The notes under the pieces were generated by a model. The model saw only the letters and a program-made list of their open reading frames with translations. It was not told the DNA's origin and did no database searches. A DNA stretch of 64,000 nucleotides from Dryomyza anilis (lineage: Eukaryota; Arthropoda; Insecta; Diptera; Dryomyzidae), in NCBI GenBank assembly GCA_951804985.1, contig OX638131.1:36983544-37047543 (forward strand), given 5' to 3'. A program made the translations under genes and the position numbers. Positions 1 through 10,113 of this stretch are shown one piece after another (positions within the stretch are counted from its first letter, which is position 1; the number at the start of each line of letters is the position of its first letter).

Positions 1-600
1 CAAACGGTAACATGTGGCCCGTGGTCATTATCCTTGCACTTCAAAATTGATGTCCTTAAAAAGGACCCTTTTTAAAATTCTGAAAAGAATCCTAAGTTTC
101 CGTCAATTTATTATAAATGTTCAGACAAAATTTCAAGACGGTATTTTGATGGCATCATATTTTAAAAAATTATTATCTGAAATCGAAGAAGATGAGTTCC
201 AACCGCTGGTCGATTTGATGTGGAAAGACGTTTCTTTTTTAATCAAACTGAAAATTTCACCTGTTAAATGTTTTATATTAAAAAATGTTTTTTTATTTAT
301 ATTTTTTTAATACAATTAATTGCTGTATTCTCTTTATTTTAAATATTTTGTATCAGACTTTAATATGGCTTTAAATTTCTATTTTCTCGGTGTTTTTTTT
401 AAATCTTTGCTGAGTGTCAATTTAGTGACTGCTTTCATTTAAGAAGTAAATTAAATTCTAACTAAAATTATTTTAAATTTACGATTTCATTTGTTAGTGG
501 GACTAATGTGAAAAATGCCAATATTGAATTTATTTCACAGACATTAAAAAAAACCTGAAGTAACCAAAGTATTGCTCTAAAAGAATTCCCAATAAATTGA
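1..600. other. AT-rich sequence, nothing recognised
   Basis: No domain, repeat copy shared with the rest of the window, or promoter pattern was recognised here. A short ATG-less reading frame at 14-310 has no recognisable protein character and ends in a T-rich run, so it is not called as a gene. Confidence 0.5.
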
Positions 601-1720
601 AGGATTCAAAATTGACAGCTTACAGCCAAAACGGATGCCGTAACGAGCAACAACAGAGACGGCATTAATTTCACTTTATTTCTGTCTGTATCGTAAATTG
701 GTAATGATAATAATAACCACATCAGTGCAATTTATATACGTAAATAATTTGCCGCTGTCAATAATGATGGCGTTGTATTAAACACTTTTATTGTCGCCCA
801 GTGGCCACACTGTCGCATGCACTGAGTCGCGCAACAGCAGCAGCCAGTGTTGCCACTTATGCCAAAGATAATTTTTGACTCTTTCGCGTGAGGTGCCCGC
901 CGCCCAAATAAACCCACTCATCAATCAATTAGTTGCCTTATTACTTTTGTTGCATGGTGTAGATTCCTCGTGTTGTTGTTATTGTTGTTGTTGTTGCTGT
1001 TGCTGTCGTCGTTTTGTCGAACGCACTTACACTACGCGCTAATTGCATTACACAAATAATTAAATGGCGCGCAATTTAATTTGAGCTCTCAGTCGCTGAT
1101 AACTCTTGAATTTTCGTTATTTTTATTTTATTTTATTTTTATATATTTTTCTACTCGTTATTTTCACACTTTTGTCGTACGAAACTTTTTGAACTTCTTT
1201 TTTATTTTTTTTTTTTTTATTTTTAAGTTTCACGAATTCTTAACGTTTGTGCGAGGCTTGAGCACGTAACGCGCGCGCTGCAAGTCGGAAACGCTTTTTA
1301 ATTAAGTTTTGAATGCGCGCGTACCAAAAGTGTCAAATGCACTTTTCTTTGTAATTAAACAAATCGAAGCAAAATGTTCTGACTCCTTTTGAGTTTCAGT
1401 TTCCCGTGTTTCCGTTTACGCAGAATTGCACCAACGTGATACTAAATAATACTCCACAGGAATTTACCGTGATCCGTCGTACATCCGTACCGTTTGAATG
1501 CACAATTTGTACTAATTTCGCTCATATGCCTTCCCGGCGTACATTGCCCCATCACCAGAATGGGGGATGAAACGAAATCCGGCAAAACAAATATTTTTGC
1601 CAACATCGCATTGAGCAGAAATTCGGGAAATTTCGTTCGAAACATACAGAGCTCGGTCTCATCTTTGCATCGCTACGCAATCCCGGACTGACAAGGAGTA
1701 ATTTTTTGTTTTAAACGCAT
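600..1720. other. Unique, less AT-rich stretch; possible host regulatory or intronic DNA
   Basis: Unlike the surrounding DNA, this stretch has several GC-rich patches (for example CGCGCGCGC near 1270 and GCGCGC near 1315) and contains none of the repeat families found elsewhere in the window. No open frame has recognisable homology. Low-copy DNA with triplet repeats and short GC islands is usual for introns and enhancers of fly genes, but no specific site can be supported. Confidence 0.3.
971..1010 (+). repeat. Trinucleotide microsatellite (TTG/TGC/GTC)
   Basis: Uninterrupted-to-imperfect run of TTG grading into TGC and GTC triplets. Such runs are very common in non-coding fly DNA; no open frame gives it a coding context here. 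Confidence 0.8.
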
Positions 1721-2204
1721 GCGCACGTCATATTTATATTCTCTTCATTTTCCAAAAATATTAAATGAGTCTTTATATTTTCTATTTGATTCATTTTCTA
1801 TACTCTCTTCTCGGCATTCGTGAGCATTTAGTACAGCACATGTCTATTGTTCTAAAAAAGAGTCCCCAATAATACCGCTCACGTCTCTTTTGGTCTCACC
1901 AACAAGTTGCAGGCACCTGTTAGTCTATGCGTATCGCATGTCATGTCGAGAATCCTGACACGTTGAGCTCTGCCACGTGAACGTTTAATTCGATTACGCT
2001 GTGAGCGAAGATAGCATGAGAGCGGCACGCAATAAGAGAGTAATCGGCTGACAGTTTTGACAGTTCCATGTACAAAAATATGTAGAAATACTAATATCGA
2101 ACTCATTTTCTAATTCCGAACAAGGTTCAATGCATATTTTTTTATATTTTTAAGCAGCAAAAGACATTTTTAAAATACTATAAAACAATTCGATATTTTA
2201 TGGT
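1720..2204. other. No recognised feature
   Basis: Unremarkable sequence with one moderately GC-richer patch (about 1880-2060). No repeat family or coding signal was recognised. Confidence 0.5.
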
Positions 2205-2490
2205 ATACCCTAAATACACTTAAATAAAAAACACTATAAAAATAATAGTATTTACTATTAAAATTAGTCAAATACCCTAAATACACTCAAGTTAAAAATA
2301 CCCTAATATTAATAATTTTCTATTAAAATTAGTCAATGGGACAAACTATTATTTCAATCGGCAAATACTATTAAATACTAGAAAATTCTATAAAATTACG
2401 TAGACAATCTATTTTCTTTGTATACTATTAAATCAATGACTGTCCTATTCACAAATTTTAATGGGATTTTATGAGATTTATTTAGAAGCC
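2205..2490. mobile_element. Degenerate MITE, family M1
   Basis: Internal sequence matches the better preserved M1 copy at 4882-5110: both carry 'CTATTAAAATTAGTCAAT', a run of ATACTATTAAATCAAT, and 'TGTCCTATT' followed by AATTTTAATGGGATTTT. Here the outer terminal repeats (CACTCAGAAAAAA type) are eroded, leaving only an ACACTCAAG remnant near 2284. It is non-coding; mobility would have depended on a transposase supplied elsewhere. Confidence 0.6.
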
Positions 2491-2639
2491 TGCGTCAAAA
2501 TGATGACAATGCATTGAAATCCGTATACTGGTATGAGTACTATTAGAACAAATTAAAAACTAATTTAAATATATAGAATATGCGACAACACTCAGAAAGT
2601 ATTAATCAAATGTATTACATTTTGCCCAATATTGGTAAT

Positions 2640-3370
2640 ATACTCGACATCAAGTTTTCTCCAGGTTTGTTTAATACAAGTTGCAATGGAATAACATCCA
2701 TCAATTCGGAAGTCCCACAGGTTTCCATGCTCTTTCTGGTTTTTTATCAATGTCGTCTGTCACTGATTCAGAATAAAATCCATTTATTTGCAGATTACAG
2801 TATTATTTGAACAACATTGATCAATATTCATTCAATAAGCTTCAAAATTCTTTTGAGATTGAGAGTAAAAGAATGTCTCAGACTTAATATTGACCTGAAA
2901 ATAATCTTCAAGAGGGGTTTCGCCAAAAGATTTGATTTTAAAGAGACCAAGACCCCCTAATGTTGCCCCTTATTTCACATAAGAATAACTTTTCCCATGC
3001 CTCCACCCAAATATGGTTGCTGTTCTTGATGTTCCCGAAATATCCATCCAATGTGACGTCAGTTGGAATGATCATATATTTGATGTGTGGAAAGAAGACG
3101 ACGTTTATGAAAAGTCCGAAGACATACTTCATTTCTGCTGAATTTGACACTGTATATACCACCTATATTCAGCCTAAGATGGAATACAATTTACACATTT
3201 CAGCAGAGGCTTCAAAATCATCTTTGGTGTTCCTTAAACGAATTCAATAACGTGCGATTCAATATGGAATGAAAATATTTAATGCTCTATTAGTTCTCTT
3301 GAGCAACGTAGAAAAAGTCTGCTTTTAAAAGAAATACTAGGCCTGATTTCACCAAAAATGCGAATTTTTT
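2640..3370 (+). pseudogene. LINE-J copy 1: reverse transcriptase relic of a jockey/CR1-like non-LTR element
   Basis: Translation of 2640-2810 aligns by eye with the RT core of LINE-J copy 2 (12486-12986): 'PQVSMLFLVFYQCRLSLIQN' corresponds to the GVPQGS motif and the segment after it, and FADY (2787-2798) corresponds to the catalytic FADD, with the second Asp codon changed to Tyr. From about 3150 the C-terminal 'TTYIQPKMEYNLH' and 'SKSSLVFLKRIQ' match the same part of copy 2. Frames shift repeatedly and stops intervene, so it is dead. In life this protein nicks target DNA and primes reverse transcription of its own RNA. The relic is 5'-truncated. A solo LTR begins just downstream at 3405. Clade assignment is inference. 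Confidence 0.8.
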
Positions 3371-3404
3371 GATGATCTATTTTAGAGGCAACCTTTCAAA
3401 ATAT

Positions 3405-3950
3405 TGTTACGAAAATTCAGTCTACGGAAAACTGTTCTACAAGTTCGTATCTCTGGATTGTGTACAAAATAAAAACACACTAATATTTGGTTTTAACTAG
3501 TATTATTTCAACTAGTACTAATTAACTTTATTTATTTAAATAACAACTTAAAGAATAATCACTTATATCAACTGCTGAATTTATACAATTTAGCTTAGCA
3601 ATATTCACTCACGAGACGCACTAGTTCACTATCAAATCACAACTGAAGTGCTGTACCTCAGATGCGGCTCCCTTATATACCGCATGCATCAGTTCGACAC
3701 GTTTCGAAAAGCTTCGACTTGTTTCGAGAACCTTCTACTCGTTTCGTGAATGACGCATGCTATTGGAATCTCATTCGCACTCTTGTGTTTTAATGTGTAG
3801 GTCTTCCCTCTCTTTCTCGCACATTGCTCAGTACGCTGAATGATCTTCCCTCTCTTTCTAACACATTGCTTAGTGCGCTGAATTGTCTTGCGTCTCATTT
3901 ATTATTGTTGATTGCTTGCACAGTGGGGCAAATTACCTCTTTTCGTAACA
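3405..3950 (-). mobile_element. Solo LTR, copy 1, Ty3/gypsy-type, with heat-shock-like U3 promoter
   Basis: The 546-bp unit starts TGTTACGAAA and ends TTTCGTAACA, a perfect 10-bp terminal inverted repeat of TG...CA type, and is flanked by ATAT on both sides (3401-3404 and 3951-3954). A 4-bp ATAT duplication fits the preference known for 17.6/297-type gypsy elements. Orientation is set by the minus strand, which reads in order: U3 with two ~42-bp tandem units, heat-shock-like array, TATATAAGGG, an initiator-like TCAGTT, then AATAAA about 110 bp further, then the 3' end. Copies at 13416-13892 and 28422-28835 confirm the unit. No internal retroviral-type genes or second LTR are adjacent, so it is a solo LTR left by recombination. 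A MITE with short TIRs is the alternative, but the promoter/polyA order favours an LTR. Confidence 0.8.
3641..3755 (-). promoter_or_regulatory. Heat-shock-element array, TATA box and initiator in LTR copy 1
   Basis: TTC half-sites begin at 3693, 3703, 3713, 3723, 3733 and 3743, an exact 10-bp step. Opposite half-sites GAA lie in register at 3728 and 3748, and AAA sits in the same slot at 3708. 3723-3735 (TTCGAGAACCTTC) is a perfect three-unit heat-shock element. On the minus strand the array lies upstream of TATATAAGGG (3679-3670), and an initiator-like TCAGTT (+1 A at 3644) lies about 33-35 bp downstream of the TATA box. GAGAG motifs (complement of CTCTC at 3808-3812 and 3850-3854) lie farther upstream. 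Known dipteran hsp70/hsp26 promoters use this GAGA-HSE-TATA order. Actual heat inducibility is inferred. Confidence 0.65.
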
Positions 3951-4274
3951 ATATATATAGGTCAAAAAGTAGTATTGTACAAATTTATTCAAATGGACAA
4001 TCATCCATTCCACTTTAAACCGGGCACTTTTCAGATTTACTATTTTTGATTTCGTTGAAACTTTAAACTCATATTTTATGTGAAAATTACGCATAATTGT
4101 GTGTTAAAATCGGGTTTTTAATGATGATCGCATAAATTAGATAAATGCCGTTATAAGTTATGACATACTTAATTTTGTATGAAGTAAGTGCAGAATTGAG
4201 ACTGAAAATAGTTTTGTTTCTTCTGTAAAATTCACTTTACAAGAGGTATTCGAAAATGTAGATAGGCGGTTTTG
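3951..4274. other. No recognised feature
   Basis: AT-rich spacer between the solo LTR and the direct repeat that brackets LINE-R. Nothing recognisable. Confidence 0.5.
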
Positions 4275-4295
4275 CAGTATCACCGACAATATACT
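4275..4295 (+). repeat. Left copy of a 21-bp direct repeat bracketing LINE-R
   Basis: CAGTATCACC followed by GACAATATACT is repeated exactly at 6534-6554. The two copies enclose the LINE-R relic, so they are best read as its target-site duplication. Immediately inside the left copy, AACCAAAC (4301) and GTTTGGTT (4362) form the ends of a possible ~70-bp mini-insertion. Confidence 0.7.
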
Positions 4296-4479
4296 ATTTT
4301 AACCAAACCCGGAACCGAAACTAAAACGAAACAAGGGAGAAAACCGAAATTGAAAATATTTGTTTGGTTTTCAGTCCTAGATCCTGTTAGTAGCTACGCG
4401 TGCTGCAAAGAAGCTATATAAGAGAAAAGGAGGGAAGAGAGACGTCTTTTCAAGGAGGCAAAAGACGTGAGTGTGATAT

Positions 4480-6533
4480 TCAAAAATTCTTCGAGATAAT
4501 AAAACGCCTAGCCTCTTCCCGTAATAATGAGAATGGGAATCTAGTGATGAGTATCCAGAACACGCTAAAAATAGAGAGTGTTCTGGAACACTTCTATAAA
4601 CTGCTGGCCGGTGATAAGGAGAGCAATCCCACAGTTAGGAAGTAAAACCGTTATCCCCAGTACTTGATGACAGCATTGACCGTGACGAGGTCAGATAGCC
4701 ATTGGCTGGCAGAAAAACAACAATGCCGAGTTATTCAATGTTGAGTTATTTAAAAATGGAGGCAAATAGGTAATAAATATCATGCACGAGCTCGTAAGCA
4801 AAATATGGTCGGACGACACCATGACAAGTGACTGGAATCTCAGTGTTCCCTGCCCAAGACATAAGAAAGGAGATCATACCACACTCAGAAAAAACATACC
4901 ATAAAATTAATAGTTTTTACTATTAAAATTAGTCAATAGAATATTTGTCCGATAAACTATTAACTCAATCGTTGAATCCTATTAAATACTTCAAAACACT
5001 ATAAAATTTATTTGAGTTTATATGAAATTATTTTTTATTTGTATACTATTAAATCAATAACTGTCCTATTGACAAATTTTAATGGGATTTTTTGAGTTTT
5101 TTTCTGAGTGCACTTGAGGTTCTATCGAGCGTATTTTATAAAAGACTGAAGCCCTACTTGAGACTTATTGGACCTTGCAAGTCCACTCTAGACCAGATTT
5201 TCTTAGATTCACATTGCATAAAATTCAGAAAAAGAGCATGCCAAGTGACGGAACCCAGTGTTCTCAGCCTAATCCTTATGAATGGAGATCCTACCATTTG
5301 CACCAACCCACATTCTATCGGGGGTATTATGCGAAAGACTAAAGCCCATCGTAAACGGACTGATTGGATCTTATCAGTGCGGCTTCAGACCTGACAAGTC
5401 CACCATAGAGCACATTTTCACATTGCGTCAAATTCAGAAAAAACCCAAGATCGACACTTACCACCTATAAACAGCCTCCCACACTCCGATAGGGGACCAA
5501 TTATACGCTGCAATGTCGGAGTTCGGTATACCTGCGAAACATATAAGGCTTTGCAGGATAACCCTGAGCAATACACGTTGAGTATTGGAAAATACCTCTC
5601 AGCGCCATTTGATACTGAACGGAGTTTCAGATAGGGTGATTCCATATCAGGCGACTAATTTAGCCTATTTTTGGAGAAAATAGTACAAGCTGCCGAACTC
5701 TGTAAAACCGGCACTATCTACAACAAAAGTGTCATGCTGCTCGCATATGCCGATTATATTGAAATCATAGGCAGGAGCACACGAGCAGGCAGCACAGCAT
5801 TCTCCAGATTGGTAAAGAGTCACGTCGTATGGGTCTAATGGTCAACGAGGAAAAAAAGAAGTACATTGTGTCAACGAGCAATAAATAAGCCGTGCGTCTT
5901 AGACAGAAAGCAAATTTTGATACCCACAAGTTCGACATTGTGAAGGCCTTTGTCTATCTGGGATTCAGCATCAACAGCAACAACGACGTGAGCCGGGATA
6001 TTAAACGAAGAATAACTCTTGCCATAAGGTGCTACCTTAGGCTCAGTACGCAATTGACAAGAAGAGCCCTATATCACCAGACAAAAATAACGCTCTACAA
6101 GTCACGTCCTACTTTATGGTTCAGAAACATGAATGCTGGCCTCCACCAATGAGGGATTACTGGGAGTGTTCGTATAAAAGATTATCAGTAAAATCTTTGA
6201 CCTGATCTACTTTGCTAAAGAGTATCGAATCAGGATGAACTATAAACAGAATGAGTTATTCGGCAACATTGGCGTAGACAAGCGCATCAAGATCCAGCGG
6301 CTTTGCGACTAGGTCATGTCGAATGAATTGATAAAAACACTCCAGCCAAGAAGGTGCTTGAATCGACACTCGAAGGTAGACAGCGTAAAAGAGGTCGTCC
6401 AAAACTGCGTTGGAAAGACCAAATTGAGGACAATGTGGCAGCACTTGGTAATTCTAAATGGCGACAGCGCAAAACAGAAATGACTGGCTCGGTTTTATTT
6501 CAGCGGTCGAGACGGACACATTGATGTAAGGCC
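4480..6533 (+). pseudogene. LINE-R: broken non-LTR reverse transcriptase, split by a MITE
   Basis: This is a second non-LTR family, unrelated to LINE-J. Pieces in order: an upstream linker (4480-4640); 'DWNLSV.CPRHKKGDHT' (4833-4880); a MITE insertion (4882-5110); 'LSSVFYKRLKPYL' and 'STLDQIF' (5125-5205); a second copy of the same region, 'LSGVLCERLKPIVNGLIG' with 'CGFRPDKSTIEHIFTLRQI' (5313-5440); RT motif C at 5746-5757 as YADY, where the normal second Asp is Tyr; 'FVYLGFSINSNNDVSRDIKR' (5950-6010); and a C-terminal 'KRGRPKLRWKDQ' (6390-6425). Many stops and frameshifts are present, so it is inactive. The ends coincide with a 21-bp direct repeat. The RT function is clear from the motifs; the clade is left open. 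Confidence 0.85.
4882..5110. mobile_element. MITE family M1, inserted in LINE-R
   Basis: Terminal inverted repeats CACTCAGAAAAAA (4882) and TTTTTTCTGAGTG (ending 5110). The interior is AT-rich and non-coding, with CTATTAAAATTAGTCAAT near the left end and ACTGTCCTATTGACAAATTT near the right end, which are themselves partly complementary. It interrupts the LINE-R reading between KKGDHT and the following KRLKPYL block, so it is younger than that LINE. Related copies: 2205-2490, 31164-31384, 47009-47842. A clean target-site duplication could not be read because the LINE itself is rearranged here. Confidence 0.75.
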
Positions 6534-6554
6534 CAGTATCACCGACAATATACT
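6534..6554 (+). repeat. Right copy of the 21-bp direct repeat bracketing LINE-R
   Basis: Exact repeat of 4275-4295, starting directly after the LINE-R C-terminal remnant (GATGTAAGGCC). This is consistent with a target-site duplication made by target-primed reverse transcription. No poly(A) tail is seen at the junction. Confidence 0.7.
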
Positions 6555-6649
6555 TTTTTCAGTCCTTTCAGTCCGTGGCTCAAAAATTAAAAACACGTTA
6601 TATGAGCAATTGGGATAGAAAATTTAACGAAATTTTAGTCAGCATTATA

Positions 6650-7015
6650 TTTAACCATTCTAAACGGTCTCGCCGAATGTGGGCAGGATTGGACCACTGG
6701 GCGTGGCACCACCATAGAAGGTACATTTCCAAGATGTTGCATGTCAATAGTTATTATGGTGATATCCGGATATTTCACACCAAATTCTTTAAACACACCG
6801 AAACTCACCACACCGAAACTCACCACACCGAATCTCACCACACCGAAACTCACCACACCGAAACTCACCACACCGAATCTCAGCACACAGAAACTCACCA
6901 AACCGAAACTCACCATATTAAAACTTCTACTGGGAAAAGCACTACGGGGAAATACGGGGAAGTGTTCTACGGGAAAAATGTCTACGAGAAAGATTAATAC
7001 GGGAAAGCACATTCA
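6650..7015 (+). mobile_element. Helitron-like fragment, copy 1, with 15-bp minisatellite
   Basis: Contains 'GGGCAGGATTGGACCACTGG' and GGCGTGG (6681-6710), a variant of the block preceding the minisatellite in the longer copies at 43175-44136 and 50551-51475. About nine 15-bp units of type ACCGAAACTCACCAC (6795-6925) follow, and then a second set of 15-bp units built on CTACGGGGAA (6930-7005). It shares 'AGTTATTATGGTGATATC' (6750) with copy 2 at 18790. Neither a TC 5' end nor a CTAG 3' end is found, so it is a fragment. Because the unit is 15 bp it stays open in several frames and yields meaningless THHTE-type peptides. Confidence 0.6.
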
Positions 7016-7150
7016 AAAAATCTTTATAAAACCATAAAAGAAGGTTAGGTGGCATGGGAAATTGTAGGTGTAATTGTAGGTGTAATGATACCTTTAAAAG
7101 CTAGCTAAAATGTTCATAACAATCCCAGACAAAATATAAGGCAGGTAACA

Positions 7151-7440
7151 GCCGCGGTAGCTCAGTGGTTAGTGCGTTGGACTGCGAGCAGAAAGGTCCC
7201 CGGTTAAGGTCTGGACTGGGAGTAACAACATCTTTTCATAGAAACATTTTTCTATACCGCGCTACCTCTCGGCAGTAAATGGCAAACCTACGAGAGTAAA
7301 ACCATTGCCTATGAAAAGCTCTCACCCGCCGTTCGGATTCGGCAATAAACTGTAGGTCCCACCACAGCTCAAAATGGTGAGAGAGCTCGGCCGAAGTTCT
7401 TTACAGGACTGTAGCGCCAAACTATTATTATTATTATTAT
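7151..7440 (+). mobile_element. tRNA-derived SINE, copy 1
   Basis: The head GCCGCGGTAGCTCAGTGG (7151-7168) contains a good RNA polymerase III A box (TAGCTCAGTGG). The B-box position near 7203 is GGTTAAGGTCT, mutated from the GGTTCAAGTCT of copy 2. A ~220-bp non-tRNA body follows, with CGCGCTACCTCTCG, CCGCCGTTCGGATTCGG and GAGAGCTCGGCCGAAG, and then a tail of ATT repeats (7423-7440). Copies at 18087-18390 and 26150-26458 share the whole unit with the same boundaries. The tRNA-like head, unrelated body, simple-repeat tail and flanking duplications define a SINE; its mobilisation would rely on a LINE enzyme. Confidence 0.85.
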
Positions 7441-8540
7441 ATAACAGATGGACAAACAACAGGCAGGCAAAACAACAGGAAATCAATAGACTAAAGGCAG
7501 GTTTCCGGCAGTCATAGACGGTGCTTGTAGCATAACCTGCCTGTTGTCTGCCCTAGAACAAAATGGCAGACGGCAGCCTAACAGAAGGTACTGAAAATTA
7601 AAAAATAAAAATCTTTTGCCTGCCGAAAACTGCCTACCGATATTTACTCGAAAACCTGCTATAAGGCAGCCTATTTGAAATACAATTCGAAAAACATTCC
7701 ATAAATCTGCTGTGATATGTACAGAATTTGTCAACATGCCGATTCTCTTCTTCAAACCTACTGAAATGAGGCTGTCATTTTTGATGAATTACAAACTTTG
7801 CCATCTGAGAGTAAACTACGATTTTGTCACAAATATGTCGATATTCTGTGGGTATCCTGCCGAATATTTTGTCTCGGGAATTAGAAATTGCCTTCATATT
7901 TTTTTAATACAACTTTTGTAAAGTCCTAAAACATTTTTTTAATTTCAAAAGTCTCTGAAAAGTCTCGAAATTTTTGTATTGGAAAAAACCGGTCAATGCT
8001 GCCAAAATAAAAACCTACGAATTATATAGAAATGTTGTATGGCTTGATCATAGGAACAATCGTTTTGAATAATGCAATTTATGTAAATTTTGAATTTGGC
8101 TCAGTGACTAATGACCAACATTTTGTAAACAAACATAAACAAATACAAAAATAAAAATAAATACGCGCAAAATCGAACAGGTCGGCCATATAGAAGAGCA
8201 GCAAATGCTCTTATTTTAATTTCAAATACTCTTCAATTTGCAACTATGTGAGTCCTGCGCACATTCACAAATTGTGCAGCAACAACAAAAGCAGGGAAAT
8301 TTGCAGTGTTACCTCTATTTGAACCACTAATAAAAATAGCACATCAAGCAGCTGAGCCAGAGGACAGTCATATAAATAACATACAAGGGAAATAATGCTT
8401 AACTCAATAAAAATAGGTAATGCCTATTAATGGTGAGTGAAAGGTTCTATATATAATTTTAGCAAAATGCTAACCACGGGGTTTCATTTCACAATTCCGA
8501 ACAGATGAAGTATATTTCTATAGTTAGATTATTAATAATC
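7441..8540. other. No recognised feature
   Basis: No shared repeat or coding signal was recognised. Around 7455-7690 there are several repeated short words (GGCAG, CCTGC, CTGCC) that look like internal low-complexity decay rather than a gene. Confidence 0.45.
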
Positions 8541-9660
8541 TATAATTGGAAATACTAAGAAGCATTTCAAATATAGACAATGAAAGATTTCATAAAAATG
8601 ACAATATTTCGAAAAAAAGGATTAAAATTTGTACCGTTTTTAATATTAATAATGTCCCCAAGGCTGATCGCAGGCAATTTCTGTATATATTACACGTTTA
8701 TTTTTCAAAAGTCCATTATGTGCAGACATTTTATTAAAATGCAACAACATAATAACAATGACAACAACAACATCAACATCAACACAAACGAAAGAAAAAA
8801 AAATTGCAACTCCAAAAACAAAGAGGCAGACACAATTTTTAAGCCGATAAGAGCTGAAATGGCAGGGAATTATTTTATACCTTCACATTAATATAGATCC
8901 TTTGGGTCCTACAAATACCAACGACAACAGCAGCAGCAGCATCCACTGGTAATAACAACAACAACAACGACGACAACAACAAAAGTACCAGCAACAACTA
9001 CATTTGTGATGATGTAAAAAGTTTTGCATCGCAAACAATTTTTGTTTACCAAACTTTTGCTTGTTTAGCAAAAGCGCGACGCGAGTTGAGTTGATATTGT
9101 TGTTGTTGTTGCTGTTGTTGGCGGAAGGAAGATGAACGCAAAAACACAAAAAATGAAGCGGATGAATTGAGAATGCACATGTGTTGATATCCTTTGCGGT
9201 AAAAGCGGAAATGTCGAAATGTGCCGAATACACACAGAAAAAAAAATTCGTAAATATAGCCAAAAACGTTCATCAACACAATCAAATTATTGTTAAAACT
9301 GCGCCGACTAAATTATTAATTGTATTAGCGTACACATTCATCATATTAGCAATCGCATTTGCAGGCAACAGCTATGTGTATTCGCATACCGCGTTCATGT
9401 TTGTGAAGTGGTCGTTGTAGCAGTGCGTGGTCGCTATAACAGTGCGTGGTGTGTGTTCGTGTACTCGCTTACAGCGTTGTTGAATTCGTGAAATTGGTGC
9501 TAATTCGCTTAGAATTTTGAGTTGGCGGTTGGCGCGCATATCAGTTCACATTTGGTTCATGTCAAAAGAAACGCTTATAGAGTTTGATCATACTCTATTG
9601 GTGTCGTTGAAAATGATGATGATGGCAATAGTTTCATATATAATTATGCTTCATTATCAG
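8541..9660. other. Unique stretch with CAA/GTT triplet runs
   Basis: Contains triplet runs at about 8745-8785, 8955-8990 (AACAACAACAACAACGACGA) and 9091-9120 (TTGTTGTTGTTGTTGCTG). No window-wide repeat family is present. A 103-codon ATG frame at 8580-8891 passes through the first run and has a short hydrophobic stretch, but resembles nothing known and is not called. Probably low-copy host intronic or intergenic DNA. Confidence 0.35.
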
Positions 9661-10113
9661 ACCTATTTTCAAACCTATTGACAAAAAGCTAAAAAAAAAA
9701 ATATGGATGGGCTTATTTTTAATAAGCAATCCATAAAAAAAATTGAAGCAAATCCAAAAAACAACTGACAATTTTTGACGAAATCCGTTCGATTAGAAAA
9801 ATAATGCCTCATATACAGATACACAGGCCAATAGCCAGGATTTTCGTTCGGATTAATTTTTAAGAGAGAATATATTAATTCTTTTTCATTTTTATTCATT
9901 ATGATTATTTATTTTTAAATCATAAATATATTTTGGAATATTTCCGGTCAAACTAATGACTCTCAATAATTTCGCGAAAATCTGAAATGGAAACAAAACA
10001 TTTTTTCATCAAATATATAAATAATATCGACACTCTCATATTAAAAAAAAAAAAAAAAAATTGTTAGTTTAATTAAGAAATTATATCATTCACAAAGTTC
10101 TAAGTAAGTATAC
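9661..10113. other. AT-rich, no recognised feature
   Basis: Nothing recognised apart from an A homopolymer at about 10043-10060. Confidence 0.5.

Noticed and set aside
3689..3898. 69-codon basic frame on the minus strand, also at 28474-28683
   Set aside because: It lies in the LTR U3 upstream of the TATA box, and its repeats come from the two tandem U3 units. LTR copy 2 has lost its start region. Treated as a by-product.
6575..6997. 140-codon frame with THHTE repeats (and similar frames at 43631-44038 and 50668-50970)
   Set aside because: A 15-bp minisatellite keeps frames open on both strands; the peptides are repeat artefacts inside non-coding Helitron-like elements.
7151..7222. tRNA gene
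   Set aside because: The head is tRNA-like with A and B boxes, but the anticodon arm does not fold well, a long unrelated body and ATT tail follow, and three dispersed copies exist: a SINE, not a tRNA gene.
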